DNA of 64,000 bases from assembly GCA_013398275.1 (NCBI GenBank), contig VZSE01008770.1:454264-518263 (forward strand). Direction: 5' to 3'. A program made the translations under genes and the position numbers. The DNA is from Promerops cafer (lineage: Eukaryota; Chordata; Aves; Passeriformes; Nectariniidae). The notes under the pieces are model-generated. The model was not told the origin of the DNA. It did not search any database and saw only the letters and a program-made list of their open reading frames with translations. This document shows positions 37,101 through 49,100 of the stretch, in pieces; position 1 is the first letter of the stretch, and each line of letters begins with the position of its first letter.

Positions 37101-40100
37101 TATGGCTTAAGTGTCTTAAGTTAGCCACAAAAATTAGTGAGAGACATATACTGTTTAAATGTATATAGTTTAAAATCCTTATACAAGTCTTTGGGGAAAG
37201 GTAGTGTTTTGAGTTGAAATTCAGTTTGTGCTTTCTCATCTTCTCACAAGGAAAGAAGGAACTTGTTTGGCAGTGTTTTGGAATCTTGCCCTGTTACTCA
37301 GAGATGTATCTGAAGTAACTAAAGTAGGATACCTTGCTGTAAGTTACATTTACTTTCTCCTTCATTTAAAAAGTTTCCTAGAACTTAAATACCTGTAAAC
37401 AAACGTGCTTAAACCAAGGATTATGAGACACGAGATGGTTGGATGAAAATATCCCCTTAAGCATCTCTGTCGTAAGATAAGTCCTTAGAAAAACATACTT
37501 AAAAATAGTTTTAAGTTCAAGTTTCTGTTTGTGGGAAGTGTGGGAGTGGTTCAACAAGAAAATACCAAAGGCAGAGAGCTTGCCCTTCCTAAAAATATGC
37601 CACAGATGAGATGATAGTGCAAAATCAGTAACAGTTCCAGCAAAGGGGATGATCACATCTTCTCTATGGGCAACCTGTGCCAGAGCCTCACCACCCTCAC
37701 AGGGTGGTGTGATCTAAATCTTTCCTGTTGCATTTAAAACACTTCAGCCTTGTCCTGTCACCGTGTAAAAACTGCCACAAGACTTCCCAGGGAAACCAAA
37801 ATTACTAGTATACTAAAGTACTAGTATATACAAGAAGAGTAATGCTGCATTTGAAACAAGGTGGCTTGGGAATTTTCTAATTAGTGTAAAATTGATTGTG
37901 GGAGGTGGAGAAATGTGGATGTTGAGTAAAACCAAGAAATTTAAATGTAGTGAAGCAGACCCCTGAGTATTCCAAGAATTCATAAGGTGGGGAAGAATTA
38001 GGCCAAAGTTGCTGGAAAAGTGTAGCCAAATTATGCTGCTCTGGAGTGAGTTTTCCAAGAGACATGGAGAGAGGGAAAACAGACTTAAAATACTTCAGGA
38101 TGTTCTTGGGCCTTCGACCACAAACCTGTAACACAGTCATGTTGTAGGAGATGTAGTTGTCTTGTGTTGGTGTTTTGCTATTTTTGAAGTATTTGGTTCA
38201 AAGATACATATAGTGAATCAGCTGCAAATCTGAGCTTGTTCCTTGGAGTTTTGAAATCTTTGTTATGATTGTGTGGCTGCAGATGTAGATTTGAGGAAAA
38301 GCATCTACCAGCATTTCCATGTCTGCAGATGTTCCTGCTGATACTTTGGGTGATAGGAGGTGAGGAGTTCATGCTTTTGCACTGACATAAATCCCAGAGA
38401 GGGTGGTGGACACTGCACGTCACTGACAAAACAATGATCTCACTCTGCAAGTCGCTTAGTCTGCAGCTAATTTTCTGTAATTGGTAAGAACTTCATGTTT
38501 TGATCGTGATTTTTTTTTACCTGCTTATCCAGAGATTTGCTGTCAGTAGTGCTCTTTAAGAGTCCTCACAAACCTAGAGCTCACAGAAACCTAGAAAGAA
38601 TGTCATTATCTCCTCTGCCCAAAGATCACATCATTAAGGTCCAAATACTGATATATTTTAAAGCAGTATTTGAAAATAAAATAGGAGCAAGAGGAGGGGC
38701 TGCAGCAGGATAGAGTACAGGTGGAATTGTTTCCATTTAATAAGATATATAGTTTGAACTCATACTTAACAGCTTTGTATTGCTCTAAGTGGTGTGAAAG
38801 ATTTGTCTCGTGACAGTAGAAGTGCAGACTCAGAATTTCTGCCATGCACCATCCCACCTGCTTTACATTCCCATTTCATCTCTGTCAGACCACAGAGCTG
38901 CCTATCACAGCCTTGGAACTCACCTGTAATAAATGTAAGGCAGGTTTTTTTAAAAAACATACAGGCAATCTGACTATACTCTAGTTTGCCTGGGGTTGGA
39001 TATATCAAGGTGAAATAGAGCATAAGAAAGCAATTCACTTTTTTTTTTTTTTAATCTTGTCCAAAAATATATTGCTATATCATTTATTGCCATTTGTTTT
39101 GGAATTACACATCTGGAAACTGAACATAACTTGTTTTAGGTGAGCTCAGGTATCATTGGCTGCAGTGTGTTTGACTAAGAGGTGGGACTGAACTGATGGC
39201 AGAGCGGAGTGTGTCAAGAAACGTTTTCAGTAAATAGGAATATGACTCAGACCTGTGGTGAGAATGAGGCCACTTAACAAAATAAAACAAATTATAATTG
39301 CTGGTGTTCTTGTGACCAGTTCAAAAGCTAGTATGAGACTGAAGTTGCCTAGAGATATGGTAAACAGGAGGAGTTTAGAGTCTTAGTTTTAACAATTCTC
39401 TTATTTAAATGTGACCTGGAGGAACTGTCTAGGGAAAATGTTGACTTACAGAAATGTCTCCTACAGCCCCCTGAAGTTGCATGAAAGCAGGCCAATAATC
39501 TTGCAGAACTTTACTCACCTTTTTTTCACTATAGTTTACCATAATATTCAAAGTATTCTTTTGCATGAGAATTGAAGGCATGAATTGAAATAAGTCCCTT
39601 TATTTGAGAAAGAGCCACGTGTCAACCATCAAAATTTACTGATGGGTTTATCATTGTTGTTAGCAGCCCAGAAGGAGCAAGGGCTTGAAATGCTAAATAA
39701 GAATGTTCTTGAAGGTCTTTTAACACTTCCATTTGGAAGGCAGTCTGCAAAAAATCACCTGATAGAGCAGGCTCAGAACTTTACGAAGAGTGCCTTCCGT
39801 GGGCCACTTGAAACTGTTGGTCTGTTCTGCTATTTGTTTGTTAAAAGTATGAAGAATACTGTTTTCCATTACTTCCTCAAAAAGCTCGTGAACTGCCAAT
39901 AATTGAAGAAGAAGGAACAAGCAAAACAAGTGGACAAGTCACTTGGTTTTGCCTGTGAATGAGTCAGGAGTTTGACTTTTTTCATGGATGTTAACATAAG
40001 CAAAGCATAAAGAGACAAAGTTTTTCATGCTGCATCTGCTGAGGCCTCACTTCTAAGGAATAAAACATCCTTCTGATGGCTGTCCACAGGACTGCCCAAG

Positions 40101-43100
40101 AAACAGGTTAATGGATGAGAGAGAAAAATTCCAAACGGAAAAAGGGTAGAGCAGCATTTTTAAATAGAAAATTTAAAATAGATGAAATCTATCATTTTAA
40201 ATAGATGAAAGCTTCTTACTCAGCATTTTTAAATAGAAAATTCTTCACTGTAGAGTGAAGAATATGGCGTTGTTTTTTCCCCTTGTTTTCCTGCTGTTAA
40301 TTTCAAAGGTTCTGTCTTTGTTTTCCCAGCTAATTCCATCCCTCAAAGCGATGGCTTCTTGAAGCAGCCTTAAAGACTAATTCTTGATCTTAGGTAAACC
40401 ATTCTCATAAAGATTCATTTTCCTACAGTTGCTTTCAATCATGGGGGTAGTTCTGATGCTGTAATATTTTGACCTCAGGGATGCTTTGCTCTTCATTAAT
40501 TTTGATGGATAATATGCAGATCTCACCCAAAATTTTGGGGTTGTGATCACTGATTCTGAGTAAATATAACACCAAAAGTAGCATATCTGAGACATTTTTA
40601 CAGATTTTGTGTTGCAAAGTAAACTTTTAATACTGGTTTGGTTTCTGTTAGGGTTTTTTCTCTCTTTGCTCAGTAACTGAGATTTTATAGACAGGTCAAG
40701 GAACTTCCATAGCATTCAGGCTTTGTTTTTCTCTGGCAGAAGTGGCTTCTAAGAGAAATATTGTCACTGAGCTGTAGATGTCAGTTGTGCCAATGCACAC
40801 ATAACACTCCCTTTCCACATTGTTTCCCATGACTCTTAATGTTCAGAAGCTCTCCAGTTGCTTAGAAAAATCCTACTTGATTTAAAAGCAGTAGGTGCCT
40901 ACTTTCTCTTTATTTCTTGCATGAGGTACGTTTGTTACACTAAGACAATTCAAATATACTTTATGTGAAACTGAAATAAGCCAAGCATGATTTTATAGAT
41001 GAAAGCTTCTTACTCAGCAAACTTAATATGATAAACTAACAGCCGCTCTACTGTCTTTCAAGTATGTTTTGATATATACTTCCTACAGGTTTTTAAACAT
41101 GAAATATTGCTATATATGAAGTTCAACTGACTCGGAAAATTAAAATCAAGGTCTGTTTTTTAAGATAACTGATGTATTTCCTAAAGAAGGGGGTTTTTTT
41201 GCGTAAAACTTGCCTCAAACCCTGGTGTTCCTGTGCAAGATCAGCAAAGCTGTGAGTCCATATTCACCCCCAGAAATACCTAACTCTTTGCAAGGCACAC
41301 GTACATTATTTTTATGTCTTGACACTTAGGCAGACTTCCATTCTAAACCCCACTACAAAGCCTTTTTCTGATATTTGCAACTTTAGAAACATTAAGTAAG
41401 AGAAGAGTATTTACCTCTGAATCCTGTGCTGGTGGCTTTTACCCTTTACACAGCAACTCCTGAGGTTAAGCTTCAGTATAATCCCAAAAACATTTTTCCA
41501 GAATATTCCCTAAGTAACGTGTGTTGAGTAACATTCCATGAAGTATTTCCTTCATTCCTCCTGCTTCTAATTCTTATATCGTCGTCCAAGTGTGATCATC
41601 CTCAGGAGTGGTAGAGTGAGAGAGAAACTGCCTTCTGCAACTGCAGGAGAGAGGCAAATTGATTACTTTGTGCCTGGGGAATCTGGTTGTGCCTGTTTGA
41701 AAGCCAGCCCTGCTGGGAGGCGGATCCCTCTGGATCAGGAGCAGGAAGTGCCTTGGAGCAGCTCCCCTTAGAAGCTGCAAGTGGAGCAGTGCCTACCTTG
41801 GAAGCACAAGTGTAAGTGCAGGCTTTGCTTTCTTCTGCAGCAAAGCATGGAGGGAAAAGGAATTATTGGGGGTAGATGGATCCATTCATGGGGGGAAAAA
41901 AAAGCCCCTGCAGAAAAATGCATTTTACTACAGTATTTTCCAAATACTTGAACTCTGTTTAGAAGTTTGACCTAATGTCTGAAGTGGGCAGGGGTGTCCA
42001 GCAGTAGATGGACCTCAGCAAAGCCACTTCAGTTCCTGGGGAGATTAGGCAGAGACAGCTGTTTGGATATGCTGCTTTTCCAGGTACAGCACCTCAGCCA
42101 TATTTTTGGAATGCAGTCAGTATTGCTGCAGAGAAAGTGGAAGCTAATTGACCAGAAAGACAAATATGACACCTTTCAAGGTGTTAGAGGTTAAAAATCA
42201 GCAGCTACTGCAAGCTGTGGGATGTTAGTGTCAAACTACCACTGAGCTATGCAGCTTACCAGCATTTCATTCTGCTTCAGCTGTGCTCTGTAGGCTGTGC
42301 AGAGCAAGAACAGCGGAAATAGTGCAGTTATTTAATCTTCAGGTGAGAGAGGAATAGGCTGTGGCAACAAACACTGCTCAGAAATATTTCCTTCAATTAG
42401 GTCTAGATGAATTGACAGCACTGCTGAGGAATGCTTTTTGAGACTGAGAGGCAGCACAGTAGGATTTTTAGACTGTAACAAAATAGGTTATGCAGGGGAG
42501 AAAAAAGTGGAGGTAACTGTTTCCAGTCTTTTAAACACTTTCTTGCATTGCATCTCAGTTTTTCCCTGGTTTAGCTTTGGTTTCATACCTAAATATTGAA
42601 AAGACAAATCTTGTTCTAGCTGGTTGGTGAAAAGAAGCAGTGCCAGAGTATTATAAACATATTGAAAATATCACAGGTTCTGTATGTGCATTGAGCAGCA
42701 GTTTGGGAATCCCTGCACTAAATCATACAAAGCACTGTAGAAGTTCTCTCTTTAAGAAGTGGGAACTCATTATCAAGGAAGGGCAGGGAGAAGAGCTTTA
42801 TGCTCTTTACAGCTCTTCAGGCCAAGACAGCAAAGTTTTGATGATCAGCAGGACATAGGAGTTTTTATCCCCAGGGTGATGATAAATAAGTGAATGGTTT
42901 GGACCACAAATAGTTAAGAATGGTGAAGATTGAGAGAGACTGGACATTTGAGAAGCTGCTTTTCTATGGTCTCCTTCATAAACAAATTCTTAAAAAGGCA
43001 GATGAAAGATTAGATAATGAATTGTAGCTCATGAGGGTAATAATGACAAGGAATGTGGGGTTTTGAGCTGTAGATGCAACACAGCTTTTTTCCTAATGTT

Positions 43101-46100
43101 TCTGATGCTGAAAAATCTCTAGGGAGTAAAATATTTAAGAATTGAAACTCTCATACTGGGATTCTGGAGAATAGGGACAAATAAGGTCTTAGATCAAACT
43201 GAAGTGCTGACAAGTTCTGATAGCTATGGAGTGAGTTCTTACCACTGTTCCTTCCCCACATGGAGTTAACATAAATTCAAAGTACAAGCTTTGGCCTAAC
43301 TTCCCTGAAAGCCATTTGAGTTCATGATAATGACTTGAGATTTCAGGAGGAAGGCTATCATGTCTGGTTCCAAAACCTTCTGCACCTGAGCTCATGGAAA
43401 CCAAATATTTGTCTTGTTATCCAGAAAATGGAATCAGAGTTCTCGTGTCATTGAAATGTTGCTAAATTTCAGAGGAACATCATTTTAGTGGAATTCCTTT
43501 ATTAGAGAGAAGCAAGTACAAATTTAATATTTTCTAATGCTGTGCAGCACTTAGGTTGGATTATTAATGTTGTAGAAAGTGCAAAATAAGGTTGGATTGT
43601 ATTTTTATACTCCTAAATGAATGTCTGTCTTCTAGAGTCCTGTTTCCTACCATATTTAAGTGACAAGACAATGATCTTCTTACAGAATACTTATTTTGTG
43701 AGTTATGTAGGGGTTTTTTGCTTTCCTCTATTTAATAAAATATGGTTTTTAGAGCCATTCATGCAAGTTCCTCCCTCTACACTTCAAGTTTTACTCAGGA
43801 AGAGCAAGTTCAAAACATTGGTATCAGAGAGAAATGCTGGGTAGCAGGCGGAGCCGAGATGATCCCAAAGCACTTTTCAACAGGGAAATGCTCATGGTTT
43901 GGGAAGTTGCAAAACTGTGAACTTTTTTGGATCCAGAGGCCCCAACAGATTGTCCTGTGTTGCTTTAGATGTAAAGCAGAATGGTCTTTTTGGTCAATTT
44001 TCTTACCTGTAAATATGATTCCTTTCTCTAGAAATAATATTAAAGTATTCCTAAGCACCCTGGTGACTATCTAACAGTATTATCTGATGAAAATGGTGCA
44101 TAGACTAACATGCTTATTAAGTAGAAGAAATAATTAAAGCTGAAACAAGGAATTTTATCTTTTCTTTCTCAGTTTTCCTCTTCTTCCTAGTTTTGTCACA
44201 AACTGAGCTTTTGGAGATGAGAGTCTCTCTTGTGGCAGGATGCTGAGTGTTTCTTTTGATCTTCCCTCTAGGCTGGCAAATAAGCAGGACAGAGAAGGAG
44301 CCCTGTCAGAAGCAGATGTAATCGAGTGCTTATCTCTGGAAAGGCTGGTTAATGAACACAAGTGTCTCTGTCAAATTGTAAGTAGATTTTAAGATGCTAT
44401 ATTTTCTCCTATCTGTTTAAAGCTTCCATTAAGTTAGGAAATTATGCTACATGGCATAAAACTGGAATTCAGATGTAGTATTCACTGTCCTGTTAAGAAA
44501 AAACCTAGCAGGAACTCATTGTGGGGGAGCTAAAACCAGAAATCTTTATGAAAGCTACTTAATATTGGTCAATATTTCAGATAATATATCCAAATTAGTA
44601 GTCCCTGAAGATTTTCTTTAAGGCGCTTTTTCTAATCTACCAGTGTCTTAGGTAGGGCTTTACTTCCACAATCTTCTTCTGATGGCAGTAAAAAAACATT
44701 TTGAAAGATAATGAGGGTTATGCTGTTATTAACCAAAATAAGAAGACAGTTTTGCAAAACCATTTAAGCTTTGGATTTTAAAATTAAAAAATAATTTTAA
44801 TTCATTAGGGAGATTTGCAAAATTTATAGAGCACTAGATATTGCTATTATTTTCTCTAGTAACTGAATTAGAGCAGGGCATAGCTCTGTTTATCATGTCA
44901 TGATTATCTGAGTGCTTTCCTTCAGTTAGTGCACTTTGCACTATGCACATATAGCAATCATAAAAATTAAAATCGCAGGTTCATCCTTGTTTTTTTCCAA
45001 GGAACTTCTGTACCAAAAATATTTTGAAAAATTTTCAGTAAAAAAGACCTGAAAGACGCTAGCGTATTCCAATACATCTGAATTGCTTAATTTCTGACAT
45101 GCTGTTCTTGTTCTTTATTTCTATTTTGTGTGCAATTAGGAAAGACACCAAATCACACTTTTAAGACTGTTTCAACTCTAATGGACACCTTCTTTACCAG
45201 GCTCTTTAAAGATAAACATGGTCCCAGATTCCTTCAGTAGGATGACTCCTGGGGTCAGTTTAAACAGAGGCATTATGGATCAAGATAGAAAGTTAGGCAA
45301 GGACCAAAAAGCCTTTTGTTTCTTCTTATTCTTGTAGTTAGTGTTCTACTGGATCTTTAAATTTCCCCACAAAGTATTAAAGCAAAAGGAAGAAGTAATT
45401 TGTCTTGCTGTTGGACAGTGTCAGTGAGAATGACTTTCCTCTTTTTCTTATTTAGTATGTCTGTATATTCTATATTTCTAAATTTTTATATTTTATAACC
45501 AAACTGCAGCAACAATAATCTTGGTGCAAACTGAGAAGAACATTGCCCCTGTGCTGGCCAGTGTTTGATCTTTTTTTTTTCTCAGAGAAACAAGTCGTAT
45601 ACATCTTCTATACATCTCCTTCCTGAGTAGGTTCTGCTGGAGAGTATTGCAGGGTTCCATAGTGAAAAGGACTCTTATTTGAACCTTAATTTAAACATAA
45701 CTGGTCAGAATCTTTTGTAAATTGTACATTCCATATCTGATTGTGGTGCCATTTAAATGCTTGTCAGATGGAAACAGCATTGAGAGTTTTTCAGATGTTG
45801 GCATTGGAGAGTCTCCTATAATCTTCATAAACACAAATCCTGAACATGATCAGTGTGAAATACCATCTCTACATGTCATACACATAGCTGGATCTATTCA
45901 GTTGTTACTCAGAGAATGTTTTAAAAGACACATACAGTGCTCCAAAGCATTCTGGAAAATAGTTCCCAGGAGATCTTGAGAGAACATCTTTTCCATGTTC
46001 CAAGCTTGAATCAAGCCCTGTCTCTTTTGTCCCAATTAAAGCCTATTTTACTTGTCCTCCTGAAATGAAAAATTAAGAGGAAATTATTCTTTTCCTATTT

Positions 46101-49100
46101 GCAGTTTCATCTTATGTTTTTGAAGGCTATTATCCTGTCTCCCTGAAGTGTTTTAATCTCAAGAGAAGCACTCTTGATCCTTCAATGTTTTCTAACCAGA
46201 TAGTTTTCATAACTATAACTATTTTCAGAACTATTTTCTCAATGAGGTTTGCATTTCTCTTTCAACAGATTTGCCTAGATTGTGTTTCTCTCACTTGCTG
46301 CTGAGAGTGTAATGACAAAATTTTTACTCCAATTGAGGTGCAATGCCTGTTCTGATGTAAAAAATTGAATTGGTTTGACAGCTTTTCTGACAAATTCACA
46401 GGAAATTTTTTTATCCCCGAGGTATTTATGAACATGTTGAACTTTTTTTCATGAACTGAAACAAAGCTGATTCTCTCTCAGATTTTTCCATTTTGACTGA
46501 AAAATCTAGCATGGACTATTAATAACCCATACTTCTCAGTGTTTTACAAGCTTCACAGTAAACAGTAATTGTTCAGCTAATTTCTTGTTTCCAGTCACGG
46601 AATGTGGTCTGAACTACAAATATTTTTTCCCTCCTTTTCCATATATTTACAGGAACCTTGCTCAGCGATCATGGGCTGTGGGAAAAAAATTGATAAATCA
46701 ATCAAAAAGGGGTTATTTTGGCTTCTCCATATCATAGCAAAAGATTTTGATGCCTTAAGTGAGCGCATCCAGAGAGACACTACAGAGCAAAAAGCACTTG
46801 AGGAGCAGAAGAAACTGGAACGAGCCGAGCGAGTCAGGAGGATACGGGAACAGAGGTATTTTGCCTGTGATTCCACTCCATCCCTTCCTCTCTTCTCTAA
46901 GATGTTTGGTTCATTCCTGTGCATAGATCTTAGGGGAACCAGGCTATCCAAGATTTAAAGCTTACAAGCCAAGAGTCTTTCTTGGAGTTTTTGCCACTTC
47001 ATCCCCTTTATTTGGTTTGCTGCATGCTGTAACGTACTGTGAATGAGAATTGCAAGGTAGTTGTGGAATAAATTTGGCCTTACTAATATAACTTCACAGA
47101 AGGCTGACCTAAAAAATAATTCCCATGGTTTAATCTGAAGTTACCTTCTAAAATAAAGTATTAAGTTAGACTCTCTAACCTGTATGTGAATATCAAAGAC
47201 TCCATATGAAAATTTATTCAATACTATGCTTAATGAACTTCAGGATATCCATCAGGTGAGGCATGAAGGAGCTAAAGATGATGCAGTGAGGGAAAGCAGG
47301 ATAAGTGATTTATTACTCCCCTTCAAAGCCCTTTCTGGTCTTTAGCAGCCTGCTGTGGTGCCTGTGAAGAACTGATGTGAATCATTTTTCTGGGACATTT
47401 TTAAAATACTTGCTGAGCACCCCTGTCCTTTGCTCTGCCTTATTTTGAGTCTCAGTTACTGTTAGAAGTAGCTGGGAAGTGTCTTGGACTATATTCTGTC
47501 TGTTCTGGTTTAAATAAGCAAGTAAACTACTAAAGTACATTTTAAACAGCTGAAACTTGACATGGTTTTCATATATATTTCACAAATTTCTAAAAAAATT
47601 GGTTTGCTCCTAATCTGCCACATGTCTCTGCACACACAACACCTCCTGACCATGTTGGATTGTGTTGGGTTCATGCCACACTGAGAGGTGTAGTGGGGAG
47701 GGCTGACATTCTTCTCTATAAAATTTATGGTTTCTTCATAATTCTTTATTCATTTTCCCTCTTTCTCCTCCCCTTGCCCCAAAAAACCATCCCCAAAACC
47801 AAACACCAAAACCACTGAAACAACATAAACCCAACAACAATGCCAAAGGGAAAAAGAAGAAGGAAATGCACCTGAGGAGGAAGACCCTGAGCCTGGGAAA
47901 TGTGGAGACCCCTTCCAGCCTATATCTGCTGTAATCTCTGAGGTAGGAGAATATGTGGAAATTGGGATCTGTTTAGAATGATCACTAACAAATGTCTGAG
48001 AGGCAGTGAGGAAAATGGTCATTTGAAACAGCTGTTCTGTCTGCACAGCACTTTTTAAATTCTTATTTTAATCTTGGCAGCCTTGTTTTCTGTGCATTGA
48101 ATCAATGTTTTCATGATAAGAAAACTCCTATTATTGATTGGGGAACAAAAATTTTGTAGACAGAATAAAAAAAAATGTAAACACATAACTGAAAACATTT
48201 CCTAATTAAACTCCTGGGATTCAGAAGTGGAAAATATTCAAGGTCTATTAGTTTCTTCTAAAGTGTTTTAGTGATGTGGTGAGTCATATCAAATCTTCCT
48301 GACTTCCTCAATTATTCAGATTTGCGAGCATAACCTCTTTTCAGTTGAAAATAGACTCTTGAGAATTTTTTATTAATTTTGAAATATGAAAATCACATTC
48401 ATATATTAAAGTTTCCTTAACCTACATTTCTGAGTTCGTATTTTTTTATTCAGTTTATCTCCATGCCTGGAGATAACACAATCAAAAGAAACACGTAAAC
48501 TTTTCCAGCAAGTAATTCAAACATTTGCTTTTCTCCAAGACAAAAGCACCCATATCCACAGAATGTGTCAAGGCAGCTACATGCACAATAACCCATTTAG
48601 CAATAACATCAAAAGCAAGAAAATAAAGGTGCAGCTGTGAATATTGCAGAGATGGTGATTTAGTGACACAGAATTGTGAAGCAGCCTGTCATTGAGGTTG
48701 TATGCCACAATAGGTATTTACCAAACTGGGATAGCATTTTCTGGAGGCTTAGGTTCTGTGCATCTCTATTTTTTTTTAACTAACACATTAAAAAAACATA
48801 ATTGAGGAGAAAGAAAGTAGAAGGGTTTTTTTTGTTGTTTGTTTGGTTTTTTTTAGTAGGACCAAAACAAGGAAACAGGCAATAAATCTAAATCTAAATA
48901 ATCTAATATTTTGTTTTATAATTCCCCCTCCCTACCTCTGGATAGGATATTAGAAAATTAATTTCTTCATCTATTTGAAAATAAATTCTATGCTAAATGT
49001 TGGATATTTGGGGAATATTTTCATTTTTTAATAACCTTCCTGTCCTACTAGTCAGTTTACAGTATTAGAAGTCATTAAAAAAAACCTTGTCCTTTTTGTT

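Larger units (their letters stand above)
28105..44271 (+). other. ARL13B: Large ARL13B intron (16.2 kb) hosting STX19
   Basis: Besides STX19 on the minus strand it holds G/T- and T-rich low-complexity tracts (about 29062-29157 and 36765-36825), a 23-A run at 36162-36184, a CR1 remnant at 37666-37795 and a 25-nt sequence present twice (40201 and 40995). A GC-richer patch at about 41580-41820 ends near a donor-like GTAAGT, but I cannot assign it to a transcript. Confidence 0.85.

Noticed and set aside
41574..41820. GC-richer patch in the large ARL13B intron ending near a donor-like GTAAGT
   Set aside because: No acceptor, frame or homology ties it to ARL13B or STX19; kept only as a note in the intron entry.
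46595..46951. A 118-residue minus-strand ORF opposite ARL13B coding exon 5
   Set aside because: The plus strand encodes a clear ARL13B exon; the antisense frame has no recognisable features.
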